DNA of 64,000 nt from Ceriagrion tenellum (taxonomy: Eukaryota; Arthropoda; Insecta; Odonata; Coenagrionidae), in assembly GCA_963169105.1 (NCBI GenBank), contig OY720633.1, positions 157,867,780 through 157,931,779 of the forward strand. The letters are read 5' to 3'. The first letter of the stretch is position 1; each line of letters starts with the position of its first letter. Below, in pieces: positions 1 through 12,720 of the stretch. A program made the position numbers and the translations under genes. The notes below the pieces were generated by a model that ran no database searches, had not been told where the DNA came from, and saw only the letters and a program-made list of their open reading frames with translations.

Positions 1-164
1 AACATTTAAAGTTGAGAATCTTGGAGGTAAGACTGGATGAGTTATAATGATAAGGGCAGTCTTTGAAAAATTCTGATTGTTAAAATTTAGCCCATTGCAC
101 CAGATGAATTCAGGCAGAAAATCTGGGTGAATTGGTGATAATATATGAACCAGACAATTGAGCA

Positions 165-1521
165 AGCAAGCAAGAGATTGGTGCTGTCCACATACTAAGC
201 ACTGAGATGGCTATTTACAAGTTTGTTGACACTGTCCTACATGCCCTGGATGATTACAGTGACACCATTGGGATCTTCTATCACCTAAGGAAGGCCTTTG
301 ATTGTGTTGACCACAGCATCTTGCTGGATAAATTAAAAAGTTATGGAATTGCTGGTATTGCTAATCAATGGGTTAAATCCTATCTAAGCAAACGCTCCCA
401 AGTAGTCAAAATAAAGGCCATGTCAGATCAACAGGTAGTCTCAATAGGGGTTCCCCAAGGCTCGATCTTGGGCCCCATACTTTTCCTCCTCTATATAAAT
501 GATCTTCCATCTTATCTCAATCACGGTGACCTTACAATGTATGCTAATGATACTAATCACTTCATGAAATACACTCATGACACTATCAACACCCTCCAAC
601 AAGGCATAGATTGCATGGTAAGGTGGTGCACTGAAAATAGAGTAATCACCAACGAAGACAAGTGTACATTTGTTCAGTTTCACCCATATCAAAAGAAAAT
701 TCTAACTTGCCCTCTACTTAAATTGAATGGACAAGTTCTCTCTCTTGTATCGAATTTTAAATTCTTAGGGGTGGAAATTGATGAATCCATGCAATGGGGG
801 ACACATATTAATGGTCTTTGCTCTAAAATTGCCTTAAGGGTGTAACCTCCTAAGACAAATATTGCCTAAATAAAATCTGTCAACTGCTAAATTAATCTAT
901 TATGCATATATTTACAGTCAACTTAAATATGGTGTAGTTGCCTGGGGCCACTCCCACCACACAATAAGACTTTTTAAATTGCAGAAGTGGGCAGTGAGAA
1001 TCCTGGCAAGAGTAAGAGAAAATTACAGCTGCAGATCCCTTTTTAAGGATCTCAAGCTTCTAACTTTCCCCTGCATATATATATATATTCTTTTCAATTT
1101 TGTATATTAAAAAAAATTATTCTGCACTAGATTTAATAACCAATATGGATGTGCATAAGCATGACACAAGAAGGAAAAATAACTTCAGAACTGTTACTCA
1201 TAATCTATAAGCTAAAAGCCTGCTCTATGCAGGAGTGATGTTCTATAACTCCCTACCTATTAAAATTAAGAGTATTAAATCTATCTCACTCTTTAAGGTA
1301 GAACTAAAAGAGTATCTGATAAAAAATGCATTTTATTCAGTGGATGAATTTCTTACCTCTATGTAAATGAGTTAACTGTACGCTAAGTATTTTTGTATTC
1401 AATCTGTGTATTTTGTTATTTCTATTCTGGTATACTTATTATATGTATACATTTTTAATTTGCCTATTGGAACGGTCCCATACATGTAAACACGTGTCCC
1501 AGGATTAATAAATAAATACTG
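165..1521 (+). mobile_element. Jockey-like non-LTR retrotransposon, 5'-truncated and inactive
   Basis: Reverse transcriptase (RT) palm and thumb sequence opens near 165 and is uninterrupted at 207-845. After frameshifts it continues to about 1365, where the usual C-terminal signature of such LINEs is seen: a 'KYGVVAWGHS' thumb block, then a terminal 'YSVDEFL' motif. The motif B block GVPQGSILGP and the LLYINDLP block are intact. The element lacks its endonuclease and most of the fingers, so it is 5'-truncated. The 3' region ends in AATAAATAAATA near 1510-1521, the kind of short A-rich tail these elements carry. Clade assignment (Jockey/CR1 group) is from motif style only. Confidence 0.85.
207..845 (+). 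pseudogene. RT domain with two catalytic substitutions
   Basis: This 212-codon open stretch covers RT motifs A to E. Motif A reads FYHLRKAFD, so the metal-binding Asp normally before LxKAFD is His (residue 26). Motif C reads YAND at residues 112-115 instead of YADD, removing a second metal ligand. Both losses are visible directly and are expected to abolish polymerase activity in this family. The frame closes at 845 and the thumb region continues in another frame downstream, so this is a relic and not a host gene. Confidence 0.85.
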
Positions 1522-3839
1522 CTGGAAGTGGACCTTTCTGAAGAGGGATATGTTGATGAGAATTAGGTTGGAGATGTAAATGTTGTAAGGAAGTGTGAAG
1601 AAGCACATCTTTCAAAAGGCAAAGGTCTGCAATGCACAGTTTGACTTGGGTGCAAGTAACATTTTGGAGCTACTCAAGGTTGTCTCTGAACTTTCCCCTA
1701 ATTGTATTGTTTAATCTATAAAGACTATTTAGCATTTTGAATAAAAATTAAATTTGTACCATAGGTATGATCCAATTAAAATAGGCCTGAATAGTCTATT
1801 GAAAGACAATAGTCCCTAGGATTGTGGGATGATTACTCGGTCACCACCGAGTCCACCCACCAATATTCTGCACATACGATAAGAGATTTCTGTAGCATAA
1901 AGATACTAATGAGCCACTACTCAGCCTAATGAAATTGGAGAATATATTACATGCATGAAAGTTGTTGTCCTTCATGAAAAAGTAAATACATACTGCCGAC
2001 CTACAATCTGAAGAAAAAAGTGGCAGTGACCATTCTTTATCAATTTTTTTTAGACTATCAAAGAGTTTTAGGAGTAACTCAAGGAAATTATTTAGATTAT
2101 ACACCAGAATGAGACATCATTGGTAGATTTCAAATTATACTAGGCTATCAAGCTTCTCAAAGGTGATGAGCATAGATTGAGAGGTTATCAAGCCTGATCG
2201 ACACTTAGCTTGAAGTCCAGATTAAAATATTGATTTGCTGGATTACTTTTCAAAATATTTTACCCATTCAACTGTGAGATTGAGTTTCAACTAACATAAA
2301 TAGTTGAAAGAATAAATCAGTCATAAAATATAGAAAAATAAAATATTGATTAAAAAATTAAATGGCTATTCACAACGACAACACTGGTAAATGCAGATTG
2401 CATTGCGGACCCATAACATAATGAATGTGCCCAAAGTTGTAAAAATGCAACATCATTTTTTGTAATTTCCAATTCTTTTAAGCACCCATCTTCTCACAAT
2501 TTCTTATTTATTATGTATATGAGGAATCAAAGGAAAAATAGCAATTGGTTAATAAATTTGATACTTAAGCATCATACATCTCTGGAAGTACAGAAGCAGC
2601 AGAATGAAAAGGATATCCTGTCAAATAACTATTCACAGAAATTTCTCTTCTCTCCTTTCCCCCTCTGTCCTCTCCTCCCCTCATTTCCTCTATTCCTTCC
2701 CCTTTCATAGCTGGTGTCCTTAAGCTCACTGCTACTCCCCTTCACGGGGGCTCACAGGAGAAAAAGTAGATGTAAAAAACTGACTAAAACATTTCATTTT
2801 TGGTCCAGTCCCTCTTCTATATTCTTTTCTTGATTCCCTGTAAAAGCAAAGTGTATTTCTTGTGAGAGATCTCAAAGAAATTCAGTATTACAACTGGGAT
2901 ACGAGTGTCTGGTAGGGAGACAGATTTTTCTCTTAAACTGCATCATGAAGAATGTAATAATGGTGTGATTTGAGAAACACTAGGAACATCTCAATATCAG
3001 GCTAGGGCAGTGATGTAGCGTGGGGCGGAAAAGGAAATATCCATCCCCAGGTGTAGTATCTGTGGGCACCAAATTAGTGTAACATAATTACGAGTGAAAT
3101 GTTTTCCTAAATACACTTCCAGGGTCATTTTTGGTTTAATTCGTATGGTACCTATATTAGTCTTTTCATCTACATATTATCCTTTGAGCTGTCACATGGG
3201 CATGTGACACATGGGGGTGTTAGGACAAAAAAATGCCATAAGTGAAGGTGTGGGACTTTTCAAATTATGCTCAAAATTTCATGATATATTGACAATGATT
3301 AGGCTCAAATGTATTAAGTGACATAGTTTATAATAAATAGTAAACAGAAATAATAAATTACCACCATGGTAAAAAGGGAACAATAGTAAAAATAAGTGGG
3401 GCAGGAGGAATAAAAAACAAATGGGGGCAAGATGAAGAATGTGCAAAGTTAAATAAATTCTGGCATCGTATTTGAAAAGAATCTGAATCTTAGAGATCGA
3501 AATAATTGGGCACAGCAATAAGACATATCTCATGCATGGGCGTAGCTATGGAATTCGGCTGGGGATGGCTATGGGACCACCCATCCTCCGGGAGGTATGG
3601 AGTTCCCCCAGTTCAAGTAGGAGTCCAGGAAATTTTTAAAATTTAACCTTCTCAGAACTTAAATTAAGCCTAATTTCTGATGACATTTTTGTAGAATGCT
3701 GAAAGGGATTGTTGTAGGCTAGAAAATGATCACACGGAGTTGGAGAATAAAATGGTTTTTATTTTCAACGAGGATTCGCACATTTTCAGAGGGATAATAG
3801 TTAACTTTGGGATGGCTATCTGCTAATAAATTAAAGATT
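1522..3839. other. No gene recognised
   Basis: Only short open frames without recognisable domains are present. A polypyrimidine run lies at about 2645-2708. No tRNA-like boxes or clear terminal inverted repeats were found. Confidence 0.5.
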
Positions 3840-4450
3840 CAAAACTTCAATATTTATTTAAAGTGAAAACAAAAAAAAGTAACAAAACATTTGCTTTACA
3901 GGAATTTTGTTTTTATGACAAATATGTTCAATGATGGTAGTGCTGGGAACCCTTTCTTTAATAAGTGGTTTTTCGATGTGAAGAATGGATAGATTTGAAA
4001 ATCTTGATTGGCCGGTTGTAGACCGATCCCACGACTTGATTCTTGGCATGACTGAAAAACTTCTTTCACATCTGTCCAAGTTGACAGGCAGGCTGATTGC
4101 TACTCGGAGAAGTCTGTAAACATTTGGCATGATGTCTTCATTTATTTCTGTTCAGACATTTTTGTCACAAGGTTGACCTCAATTTCCTTGTTTTTTTAAT
4201 ATATTTCTCAATACTGTTGCCTCGGCGTTTAAGGAATGGGTATCAATATTCAAAATTTCTTTGTAATTATGTATGATATCTTCAGCTTCAGCCAAGTTCA
4301 ATTGTGTAAAGGCATCTGCTACCTTTGCCAGGGGAACCTGTTGTACACATTGATTTTCCAGTAGTCTCGAGGATTGGGGTTGGTATCAGATGGTAGGTCG
4401 GTCAGCTGGCTTTTCCCAACAGTAGTTGCAACATAGTAATCGCTCATTTT
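3840..4450 (-). pseudogene. hAT transposase C-terminus (dimerisation domain)
   Basis: Reading the minus strand from about 4450, a broken frame gives 'PRDYWKINVYN', matching the block that precedes the C-terminal domain of zf-TTF/52-kDa-repressor-like hAT transposases. A clean frame at 4130-3858 then carries the hAT dimerisation domain: PNVYRLLRVAISLPV, then ERSFSVMPRIKSWDRSTTGQ and LSILHIEK. Stops and frameshifts between the two parts and the missing N-terminal zinc finger and catalytic region show a dead fragment. It directly abuts an unrelated transposase relic on the other strand. Confidence 0.8.
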
Positions 4451-4489
4451 TGTGGGTGGCTGCTGCCTTCTTTTCTTTGACATGCAGGG

Positions 4490-5212
4490 ACGGAGAAAGG
4501 GTTCATAGAGGAAGCAGCACGTGTTTTTTTATGCAAGAAAACAACATGGATGAGCATGACGGAAGTTGATGGCGAGTGTTATGAGAGCTGGTTTGAGCGC
4601 TCACTTCTCTCAAACATACCCGAAGGCACAATTATAGTTGTAGATAATGCATCATACCATTCGAGGAAGTTGGAATTCTTACCTACCACAAGCTGTAGGA
4701 AAAATTCCATTAAGAGTGGTTGGTTAGCAAAGGAATTAGCTTTGATGAGGACAGCTTGAAAAGAGATCTTTTATTTGTGGTGAATCAAGTACGGGAAAAA
4801 TATGCAAAATTTAAGATAGATGAACTAGCGAAGAGTTATGGCTGTTGAGTGTAAAGACTACCACCATATTATTGCGAATTGAATCCAATTGAAATGGTTT
4901 GGGCTCAAGTAAAACATTAGGTTGGGATGAAGAACACTTCTTTCCACTTTTAAGAAGAAAGAGGTAGAAAAACTCATCGCAGAAAGCTTTGATGCCATCA
5001 CTTCTGAAAATTGGAAAAACTATGTCGAGCACGTGAAGAAAGTGGAAGAAGACATGTGGCATGCAGACAATTTGCATGATGACATCAAAGAGTTAATTAT
5101 TCGTCTGACATCGTCTTCATCCTCTCAGTTGACATCTCCCTCAACGGAGGACGAGCCACAGCCAAGCACATCACGCTACATGGAGGGAGTGGAATATCTG
5201 TCGGACTCATGA
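4490..5212 (+). pseudogene. Tc1/mariner-superfamily DDE_3 transposase, broken
   Basis: The frame opens near 4490 (GFIEEAARVF) and gives a DDE_3 domain. An Asp lies in IIVVDNASYHS (about 4635-4665). After a frameshift near 4690, the ELNPIEMVWAQVK block (about 4870-4910) carries the catalytic Glu. The C-terminus (VEHVKKVEEDMWHADNL, then a Ser/Thr-rich acidic tail) reads through to a TGA at 5210-5212. In-frame stops at about 4846 and 4918 and at least two frameshifts break it. The family resembles the insect IS630/Tc1-like proteins with DNASYHS and PxYCELNPIE motifs. The N-terminal helix-turn-helix region is absent. Confidence 0.8.
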
Positions 5213-7580
5213 ACAAGAAGGTATGGAGGCATTTTGTTTTGATAATGGTTAATCTTTTTATGTTTCGGCTGATTACAATGCTATTATACAATCTGCTTTA
5301 GACAAGAATTATTTATGGAGACTTGAAAGCGTAGAGTTTATCATCATTACTGTATATGCGACACATAAGTTCATTGAAAAAGTCAAACTCATGAAGAGGA
5401 CCGCTCTTAAAAAAACTCGAGAATAATTCCTAGAGCATGCGTGTATTGGCATCGCGTCAAACTTTGCCAGAGAGGTTCTCACTTGAGGTAATTGAGGATA
5501 TGCGATGTATTTTCACGCAGAACGTTGTTGTTCCTAAATTCATCGTTGGAATACCGGAGAAGGGCAGTAGGAAGCAGCAGCAATTGATTGTTCTTTCAAG
5601 GATTTCGCCTGGCGTCTTCCCCTTCAATAGGCTGCATTGAATGCTTGGGAGCTGGATAGGGTTTCAACAAAAGGGATAGCTTCTGTGTCAAGTCACCCGC
5701 GGCGTCCTTCCCTTTGGTTTCCGCCTGTGGGCTCCATTGTGCGAGGAGTGGGAGGGACCCGCCTAAAGAAAAATGTAGGTACAAAAGAACCTGGACGTCA
5801 GACCTCAGGCCTGGGTACTCTAGGGACAACTTACATGCAGGAATGGGCAGGGAGCTTAAGAAGGGTCACAAGTAGAAGGGAATCCGGTAGACTCGGGAAT
5901 CCTCGAAAGGAGGAAAATACGGCAACCGGATTGGAAATGGATGGATGGAATTGGGGATGGTTCGTTTGTTACGATTGTGGTAAGGTAAGGGGAAACAAGG
6001 TTTTCGGAGTGTTGTGTATTATCTGCTTATTGTCTCAATGGAAAATAGAAATTACTCCACAGAATATGGTAAATATTGAGTGCTCTTTTTTTATTTTAGC
6101 GGCTTCAAGGCTCAAAAGGCGCTGACCTGGGGCAAACTGCCCCCCTTGCCCTACCTCTGGGCGGCCCTGCATATGCGACTGCAGAGGGAAACGAATCATT
6201 CTTAAGGGACGATTTTTTTACAGTTGCTATACAATTAATGTAGACAGCTAAAATTATCATGAAAAAAGTTTTTGCGCCCACAGACGACATGGATCTATGT
6301 TAAGCTATTTGCAGACATGACTTGGAGTAAGAAAGAAATAAGAAACGCTCCTCAGTCTTCGTCAGCGCATCAAGGAAGTAGAAATAGCTGTTGCATGCAA
6401 AAAATTTGCAGGATCATTAAGCTCATTGAGGAGAATGATTGCCTCGATTGGTGCTAGAAAATAATCCACAAAATATTGTAAACAACGACTGTCACTATTT
6501 TTTAATATTCGTTACTCGAGGCTCCAAAGACACTACCCCATGAAGTGTTCTGTTCAAAAATTACAGAGAAACGGTAATAGTAGGCCCTACTTTTCACCTT
6601 TGGGTTAGTTGTTTCTCATGTACAAATCCCTAGATTTAACCAAATTGATTAACCAAAGAATTCTCCTTCTTCAGAATTGAATTTTCCCCAAATTCCTGGG
6701 ACATTCTCTGAATAAATACTTCCATCAATAAAAATTTCCATTAAAACTAATAAAATTTTCCATTCATATTCTAATAAATAGTATGTCTTTTCTCTTCATA
6801 ATTCCATTTCTATCAATCTTTTTTCGTACCCAATCCCCGAGATCTGTGCTGATGATGTGCAACGAAAATCCAATGGACGTAAAACAGAACAAGCTATTTG
6901 TGACCACTTAAATTTAATTATTTACCAGTGGTTTTCCTACGTTCAGTTATTTCCAGTTATTCCTACGTTCATTCTTACTCCTTTACTCAGAAAAAATATA
7001 TTTAAATGGTCTTTTATGATGGGATTAATGCATGTTTACAGTATAAACATATAAAAAGTATGATTGCTTGCTGTGGTATTGAATTTTAGAATTTAATAAT
7101 CGCTATTTACGACGCATAATATAGAATCAAACATATATCGGAGTGACGTGAATTGAGGGCCTCCATCATTTCTTTTTAAATTTGACATTTTGGCGCGGTG
7201 TTATGAGTGGTGGCCTACACCATCAGGATGCCGGATGACGGAGCGTGGGTTTGACAACACTGTACTTCATAAGGACTGTACTGTCAACTAAATGTGGAAC
7301 GCACTATAGCAATTTTGTAGACTTGAACGCGGCCGTTGTCTGCAAGAGCGATCAGAAGCGGCAGCGGGTGGGGAAGGAGAGGGTAGGAAAGGGTAGTAGG
7401 GGACGGAGAGGGGGACCTGATAGGACGGCGCTCTACTGTATTTGGTCCACAAAATGGGATTCAAGCGGTACGAAACGAAACGAAATGATGACTCATAATA
7501 CCGGCGATACCGGTCGGTATTGGATCGAAACGGCCGAGGGGCTAGGTGTTCATATTTGAGTTTCTACACAACAATTTGTT
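5213..7580. other. No gene recognised; one unexplained 162-codon ORF
   Basis: An ORF at 5637-6125 (+) is rich in Gly, Arg and Ser with no recognisable domain. It sits in locally GC-richer sequence and is probably chance or repeat-derived. The other open frames are shorter. A purine-rich stretch lies at about 7370-7420. Confidence 0.4.
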
Positions 7581-7582
7581 TG

Positions 7583-8353
7583 TTCGGTAGCGCAGTGAGT
7601 ACGGCCGTGGGCTCGTATGCCTTAGGTTACAGGGTCGAGAACCGCAAGCGTAATATTCTTTTCGTCTCGATTCCAATTATTTTACGTTTGTTTTCAATTT
7701 ATATTCTATTGCAGTAGATCTCGCCTTACGGAGAATATTTTTCATCGTAATCTTTGGCTTATTCTTTTGAAGTTGTTTTCCGAACGCGGAACCGTGACAG
7801 CTACAGTAGCTACTCTAGGGTGCGCTCACTGACAATTGCTTATTCTGATCAACTTCCTAGTCGCCACGGAATACAACTATTTTGGTGCATTCACATTAAC
7901 ACTAGCGGTGTGGTACTCGAGTAGGCGAATTCCAGAAGAGGGCGCCGGTCTTTTGGTCCTCGGTAGAATATGGATGGTGGCGGAGGGGGGAAAGGAGTCA
8001 CGGGAGTTTGAGGGTAACGTAGCTTCGTTCTCGGTGAATGTGAATGCACCAAAATCGTTGTATTCCATGGCGATAAGCAATTTGACCAGAATAAGCACTG
8101 GACGCATTGTCAGTGAGTGCACCCAAGCGTAGCTACTGTAGCTGTCATGGTCCCGCGTTCGGAAAACAACTTCAACAGAATAAGCTGAAGATTACGATAA
8201 AAACATTCCCCTTGCGGTGAGACCTGCTGCGATAGAAAATAAATTGAAAACTAACAGAAGTAATTGGAATCGAGACGAAAAACATCACCCCTGCGGGACT
8301 CGATCCTATGACCAACGGTACGCGAATCTACGTCCTTCACCACTGCGCTCTGA
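7583..8353. repeat. Tail-to-tail inverted pair of tRNA-like SINEs (foldback)
   Basis: The left arm (about 7583-7905) and right arm (about 8033-8353) are clear reverse complements around a spacer of about 127 bases. Each arm begins at its outer end with a tRNA-like head. On the right arm's minus strand the A-box-like GAGCGCAGTGG and B-box-like GGATCGAGTCCC are about 45 bases apart. The left arm has GTAGCGCAGTGAG and a decayed B box, GGGTCGAGAACC. Shared internal blocks include TTTTCGTCTCGATTCCAATT, GTTTTCCGAACGCGG and GACAGCTACAGTAGCTAC, and the inner ends share TTTTGGTGCATTCACATT. Either two SINE copies inserted tail to tail or one copy underwent inverted duplication. Confidence 0.75.
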
Positions 8354-8889
8354 TGCCTTCTCGAATTTTTGCCAGGATTGCTTGAAATAATAAATGAAAA
8401 ATAATTTATCACTGCAAAACTAGAGCCCATTATACGAAGCCACGACGTATTCCCAACAGCATTTGGCATTCCGAATAATATAAATATGGCATTCAAAAGG
8501 CGTAGCAACGTACGTTGTCTCCCCTTGTTAGCAACCATCACAATCAAATAAAAGGAAACTTTGATTGCAAAACTAAGTTCACAGCTCGAACACTTATTAG
8601 CCAATGGGCTAAATTTGAAAATGTATTTACTGCTTTTATCATTTTGGATTTATTTGTAGTAACTTCGCCAGTTTCTGTTTTTTACTAAGTAAAAATATGA
8701 AATATTCAATAGCATGGAAATTAGTGGTGAATTTGATTAAACATCAGAAAAATGAGGGATGCGATGCATTTTAATAAATTGCTACAATGTTGTAAAAACT
8801 ACACTGTTTGCATCGGAAAAAAATTTGAAAAAAAGTGAACTAGAAATGAAGGTGGATTTTCCTGAAAAAAAGAGAGTTAAAAAAAGGTA

Positions 8890-9612
8890 ATGCCAGGAGA
8901 ACATGCACAGGATGAGTCACGCTCTGTTACTACTACCCAGAAATTTAAGGAATTGTATTTTAACATTTTGGATTGTGCTGTGAAAAGCATTGAAGAACGG
9001 TTTGTTCTAAATCAGGATTTATTGAAAGATTGTGCTATTTTGGAATCCCAAAAACTTTTTGAAAATGTTGAATCACCCCAGTCATGAATTTTCTGCGACT
9101 TCGTTAACCACAGTGTCAAATTTAACAAACATTTGCAGATCAGATCTTATTACTGAGCTGAAGCAGTTTGCCGCCCAGTTTGATGTGTTCAAGGTGTCCC
9201 TGGAAAGAGAATGTCCTGAAGATTTTGTACATGATGAAGAAGGATCAAGCGATGATGACGTAGCCTATATGTCTTTGAGTAGAATTAATCCTAACGTTAA
9301 GTGTTCCCAATGATTGTCATGTGCTTTTAATGTATGATCTGTCTTCTCAATCAGGCCTATTAAATTATTTGTATTAAGTTTATAAATATTTATTTTTCAA
9401 TTCCATGTACTCAAGTTTCTTGCGAAAGTCTTTTCAAAATTAAAAATTGTTGATTCCAAACAAAGGAATTCTCTAGGCCTGGAACTTGTAAGTAATTGAA
9501 TGTTGATGAACTGTGAAAGGGACTTATTCCAATATAATTACAAAAGTGAAATCATTGATGACATTGCATGTACAAGTGACGAACTTAGGAAAAAACTTAT
9601 TGTGTAATTTTG
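8890..9612 (+). pseudogene. hAT transposase fragment (ZMYM1/DUF4371-like)
   Basis: The first frame (8890-9087) carries KFKELYFNILDCAVKSIEERF, the block preceding the C-terminal region of ZMYM1-like hAT transposases. A frameshift near 9050 moves it to the frame used at 9032-9313 (LITELKQF, then an acidic EEGSSDDD stretch). A later frame at about 9425-9600 reads SFSKLKIVDSKQRNSLG, then LMNCERDL and EIIDDIA, which fits the hAT dimerisation motif. Stops and shifts between the blocks make it a pseudogene. It differs in family from the hAT relic at 3.8-4.4 kb. Confidence 0.65.
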
Positions 9613-9619
9613 GTTGTTT

Positions 9620-10488
9620 AATTTGAACACTATTTTAACAATATCAAGAAAACAATTTGGTTCCTAAAATTTTTAAAATATCTATTTCCACCACTACAGT
9701 TTAATTGTATTATATGTAGGTCTACTTTATTGCCTCTTCAAAGTAATTTTCTTCAAATCAAGTTTGATTTTTCGTTTAATATATATTAGATATTGTGTAG
9801 TAAAATAATGTTTTATAATTAGATCCTTGTAATGTTAATTGTAATGATTGTAATAATACAAATATTGTTATAAAACAACAATCGCTTCTTCTAAAAAAAT
9901 GCATTCATTGTGGCGTAAGTACTGTCGTCATGACTATGAATATGACGTCATAGTTAATGTCTCACAATTAATCCTCTATAAATTAATACGATATATACAT
10001 GGGGGGAGGGGATGGGGCACGACTAAATTTTGCCAAGGGCCCAGAAACCTGCCAGTGCGACATTGCCTTACATTGAGTATTATCGGGCGTTAGGTACTGC
10101 TAGTAGGATGTGATGCAAGATAATCTACCTTATGTTTCAAATGTATGGCAATTAACTCTATACACAGCCTTTAGTTACTCGGAGCTAGGTATTGATTATA
10201 ATGGATTTATTAAGTAATATTTGCGGGAAATTCGGATAATTATAAATTAAATTTAAAAAATTGAAGAATGCATTTTAAAGATGTAAATTTATACTAAGTT
10301 GAAGTGATTTATCGTTGGACAATATCGTAAAATTGGGAAATTAGTGCGTTAGCACGTAATCGCTAATGTAAATCTGGGGGGACAGATATGGCGGACCGCA
10401 TTAGTACTTCTAGCATGGACCATGTTAGCCATAGAAAGGGCCTGCTCGCTCTACCTCAACGGTAATCGGCCAATGTTGCCTATCCATT
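9620..10488. other. No gene recognised
   Basis: AT-rich sequence with only short open frames and no recognisable motif. Confidence 0.5.
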
Positions 10489-10496
10489 GATTTGGG

Positions 10497-11446
10497 CATG
10501 AATATATATTATGGATTGTTATCTCGTCGCCAAAAACTGTTGTCTAGAATTCCGTGAACAAACGACTTTTTGGAAAGTGTCTAATGATGAAAGTCGGAAG
10601 CCTAGTGATGGAAGACGGAAGTTCAAATGTAATTACAGTCGATAGTTTGTATATAAACACGTCGTACTGGTTTTACCATGAATATACATGTCTTTTACTT
10701 ACAATTAATTATAATGCAGAGGATAAAAAATTAGTACTACATGCGGGACGTAATTATACTCTTTTTTAATATTGTCCGGTCTACAGATATATTTATTTCT
10801 AAATTTAATTACACAAATGCACAATTAACTTCTTAGCACTTCGTGAATATCGCTGTGCGGAAATTTAATAATAATGCGAGGTGACTTCATGAGTATTCCC
10901 AATGGCCATCATTGCAGTCTAGGTAAAAAGGAATGCACTTACCGCCACCTAGAACAGATTCTTATTTTTCAATCCAAGTGTCCTATTTTGAGTCCTCGTA
11001 GACTCATGCCCTGTTTTGTAGCCTGGTACGAAGCAAGTTCTGTTTAAACAAGGAATTCTAAATTCTTTATATTAGCCTAACGGGCTTAATGCATTCAAAC
11101 TAGAATCAGAGTCTGGCAAACATCGTCGTCGGCATACGATGGACGTTTCATAAACCTCTTACACATTGTCTGTAATAGATATTTCCTCGAGCATTTAAAA
11201 AATAACTTTTAGATCACAAAAATTGCTAGATATTATCAAAGCATCAAGTAATAAATATCTCCTCGATCGTTATTGAATATTTACTTAGTCTCACGTTAGC
11301 AACAATTAACTACGTCTGTTTACCATAACAACTGAAAAGACTAATCGAAGTGGAGCCAAGGACTGGGTGAACTAAAAGTGGAAATTTAGGCAACACGTAG
11401 CCTAGGAAACAATTACAAATATCTAAATCCATAATATATATTCATG
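10497..11446 (+). mobile_element. Non-autonomous DNA transposon, copy 1, with 8-bp target duplication
   Basis: The 950-bp unit starts with CATGAATATATATTATGGAT and ends with its exact reverse complement, so the terminal inverted repeats are about 21 bp. It is flanked by a perfect 8-bp direct repeat, GATTTGGG, at 10489-10496 and 11447-11454. There is no transposase frame. The 8-bp duplication fits hAT, P or Merlin superfamilies. The CATGA terminus recalls the CATGA start of Drosophila P elements and is unlike the usual hAT CAG start, but superfamily assignment is inference. Confidence 0.85.
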
Positions 11447-11454
11447 GATTTGGG

Positions 11455-12060
11455 TCTCGTCTTCAACAATACTGTTAGTGGTCATGGGGACATTTCACCA
11501 AAAACGCGTGATTTAGAGCAGTTTTGTGAATGTTATTTTTTCAAAATCTATTGGAAACCGAAAAAGATATGAAATAATTAGAATCTTTATTACATTTTCT
11601 TTCGTTTGGCAAACGGCAACAAATGGTACGTGTATGCACTCCAGAGAGACATTATCTACAAAATGAGGTATTTCTAACACTTAGTTGTCGTAAAAAAACT
11701 AACTGTGAAGTGTACATGTTTTCTCAACTACATTTGAAAATTAATCATATTGTCACCGCTGTAAATTCTTCGGGATCACAAAACACCTTCCGTGTTCAAA
11801 GGAGTTTCAAACGCACCGCGCGAAAAAAAATGAATCCAGTTAAAGACTAATTTAGATATTTCCATTTAATTACTAACAATTTGTCATATATTACTATTAT
11901 GCCACCATTAATAATGCAATATTTAATTGTTGTGTCCTACAGCTGGTGAAATTAAAACGTATAATTCGAATATGGTTTTTATTATGATTAGGGAACTATC
12001 TCGATCGGACTACCTTAACAAAATGCCTTTGGTCTCGGTCCGTCTAGTATTTGGTTCATC
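11455..12060. other. No gene recognised
   Basis: AT-rich spacer between copy 1 of the 8-bp-duplication element and the degenerate repeat family that begins at about 12060. Confidence 0.4.
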
Positions 12061-12720
12061 CACGATCGAAATTTAGGGAGTTTTCATTTAATGATCAAAT
12101 TCTTTTTTCGAAGACGTATCCTGAATCCGCGATATACCGTTGACCATGCTGGAAACTCTAGAACTTTTTTATTAAGTATCCGCAGGGATATTTTCGGCAG
12201 CCTTAGGGCATAGTTACTAATTCCATCGATAACATAAGTGCTCTGCACAACTCACTGCAAAATATATCAAATTTAAAATTTATTACCGAATAACAGGAGA
12301 GTAAAAATATTTGGAAAAGAAGCACGAGAACGATCGAAATATTATAACCCCCGTCATTTTGTATTTGACTTTGATAATTAAAAATTTCATCCGAAATTTC
12401 AGTAAATGCCGATAATTACACCGTTATTGCATTCATTTCCTCAAATTATCATCAAGAGATGGTAAATGCTTATTTATACATGCATTCAACTCTAAGGATA
12501 AGGATGGGAGTCCGCAGAAACTCTGAAGCCACAGGCAAAAATAAGATCAATTTATGGCAGAGATAAATTCAATATAGTTAATAATTTACGTTATTTTCAT
12601 GTTAACTTTTTGAAAGAAAAGATTCGGTACCTAATACTACGAAATTAGCCGCGATATGATTGGCTTCCTGGGCAATAATTCGTTTTCTTTTCTTGGTATT
12701 AATTATTCCGGAATCCTACG
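12060..12720 (+). repeat. Degenerate dispersed repeat family, copy 1
   Basis: Landmarks shared by the copies are CTGGAAAC, CGCAGGGATATTTT (CGCAGGGACATTTT in copy 4), AAGGATAAGG.TGGGAGTCC, GAAACTCTGA and TACGAAATTAGCC.CGATATGATT. Related copies lie at about 17155-17740 (minus), 25424-25940 (plus) and 26187-26790 (plus). By eye the copies are strongly diverged outside the high-identity inverted repeat that begins near 12508. No coding potential is visible. Confidence 0.7.

Noticed and set aside
5637..6125. 162-codon plus-strand ORF
   Set aside because: Composition is Gly/Arg/Ser-rich, there is no recognisable motif, and no splice signals or conserved block support it. Kept only as an unexplained ORF in the gap note.
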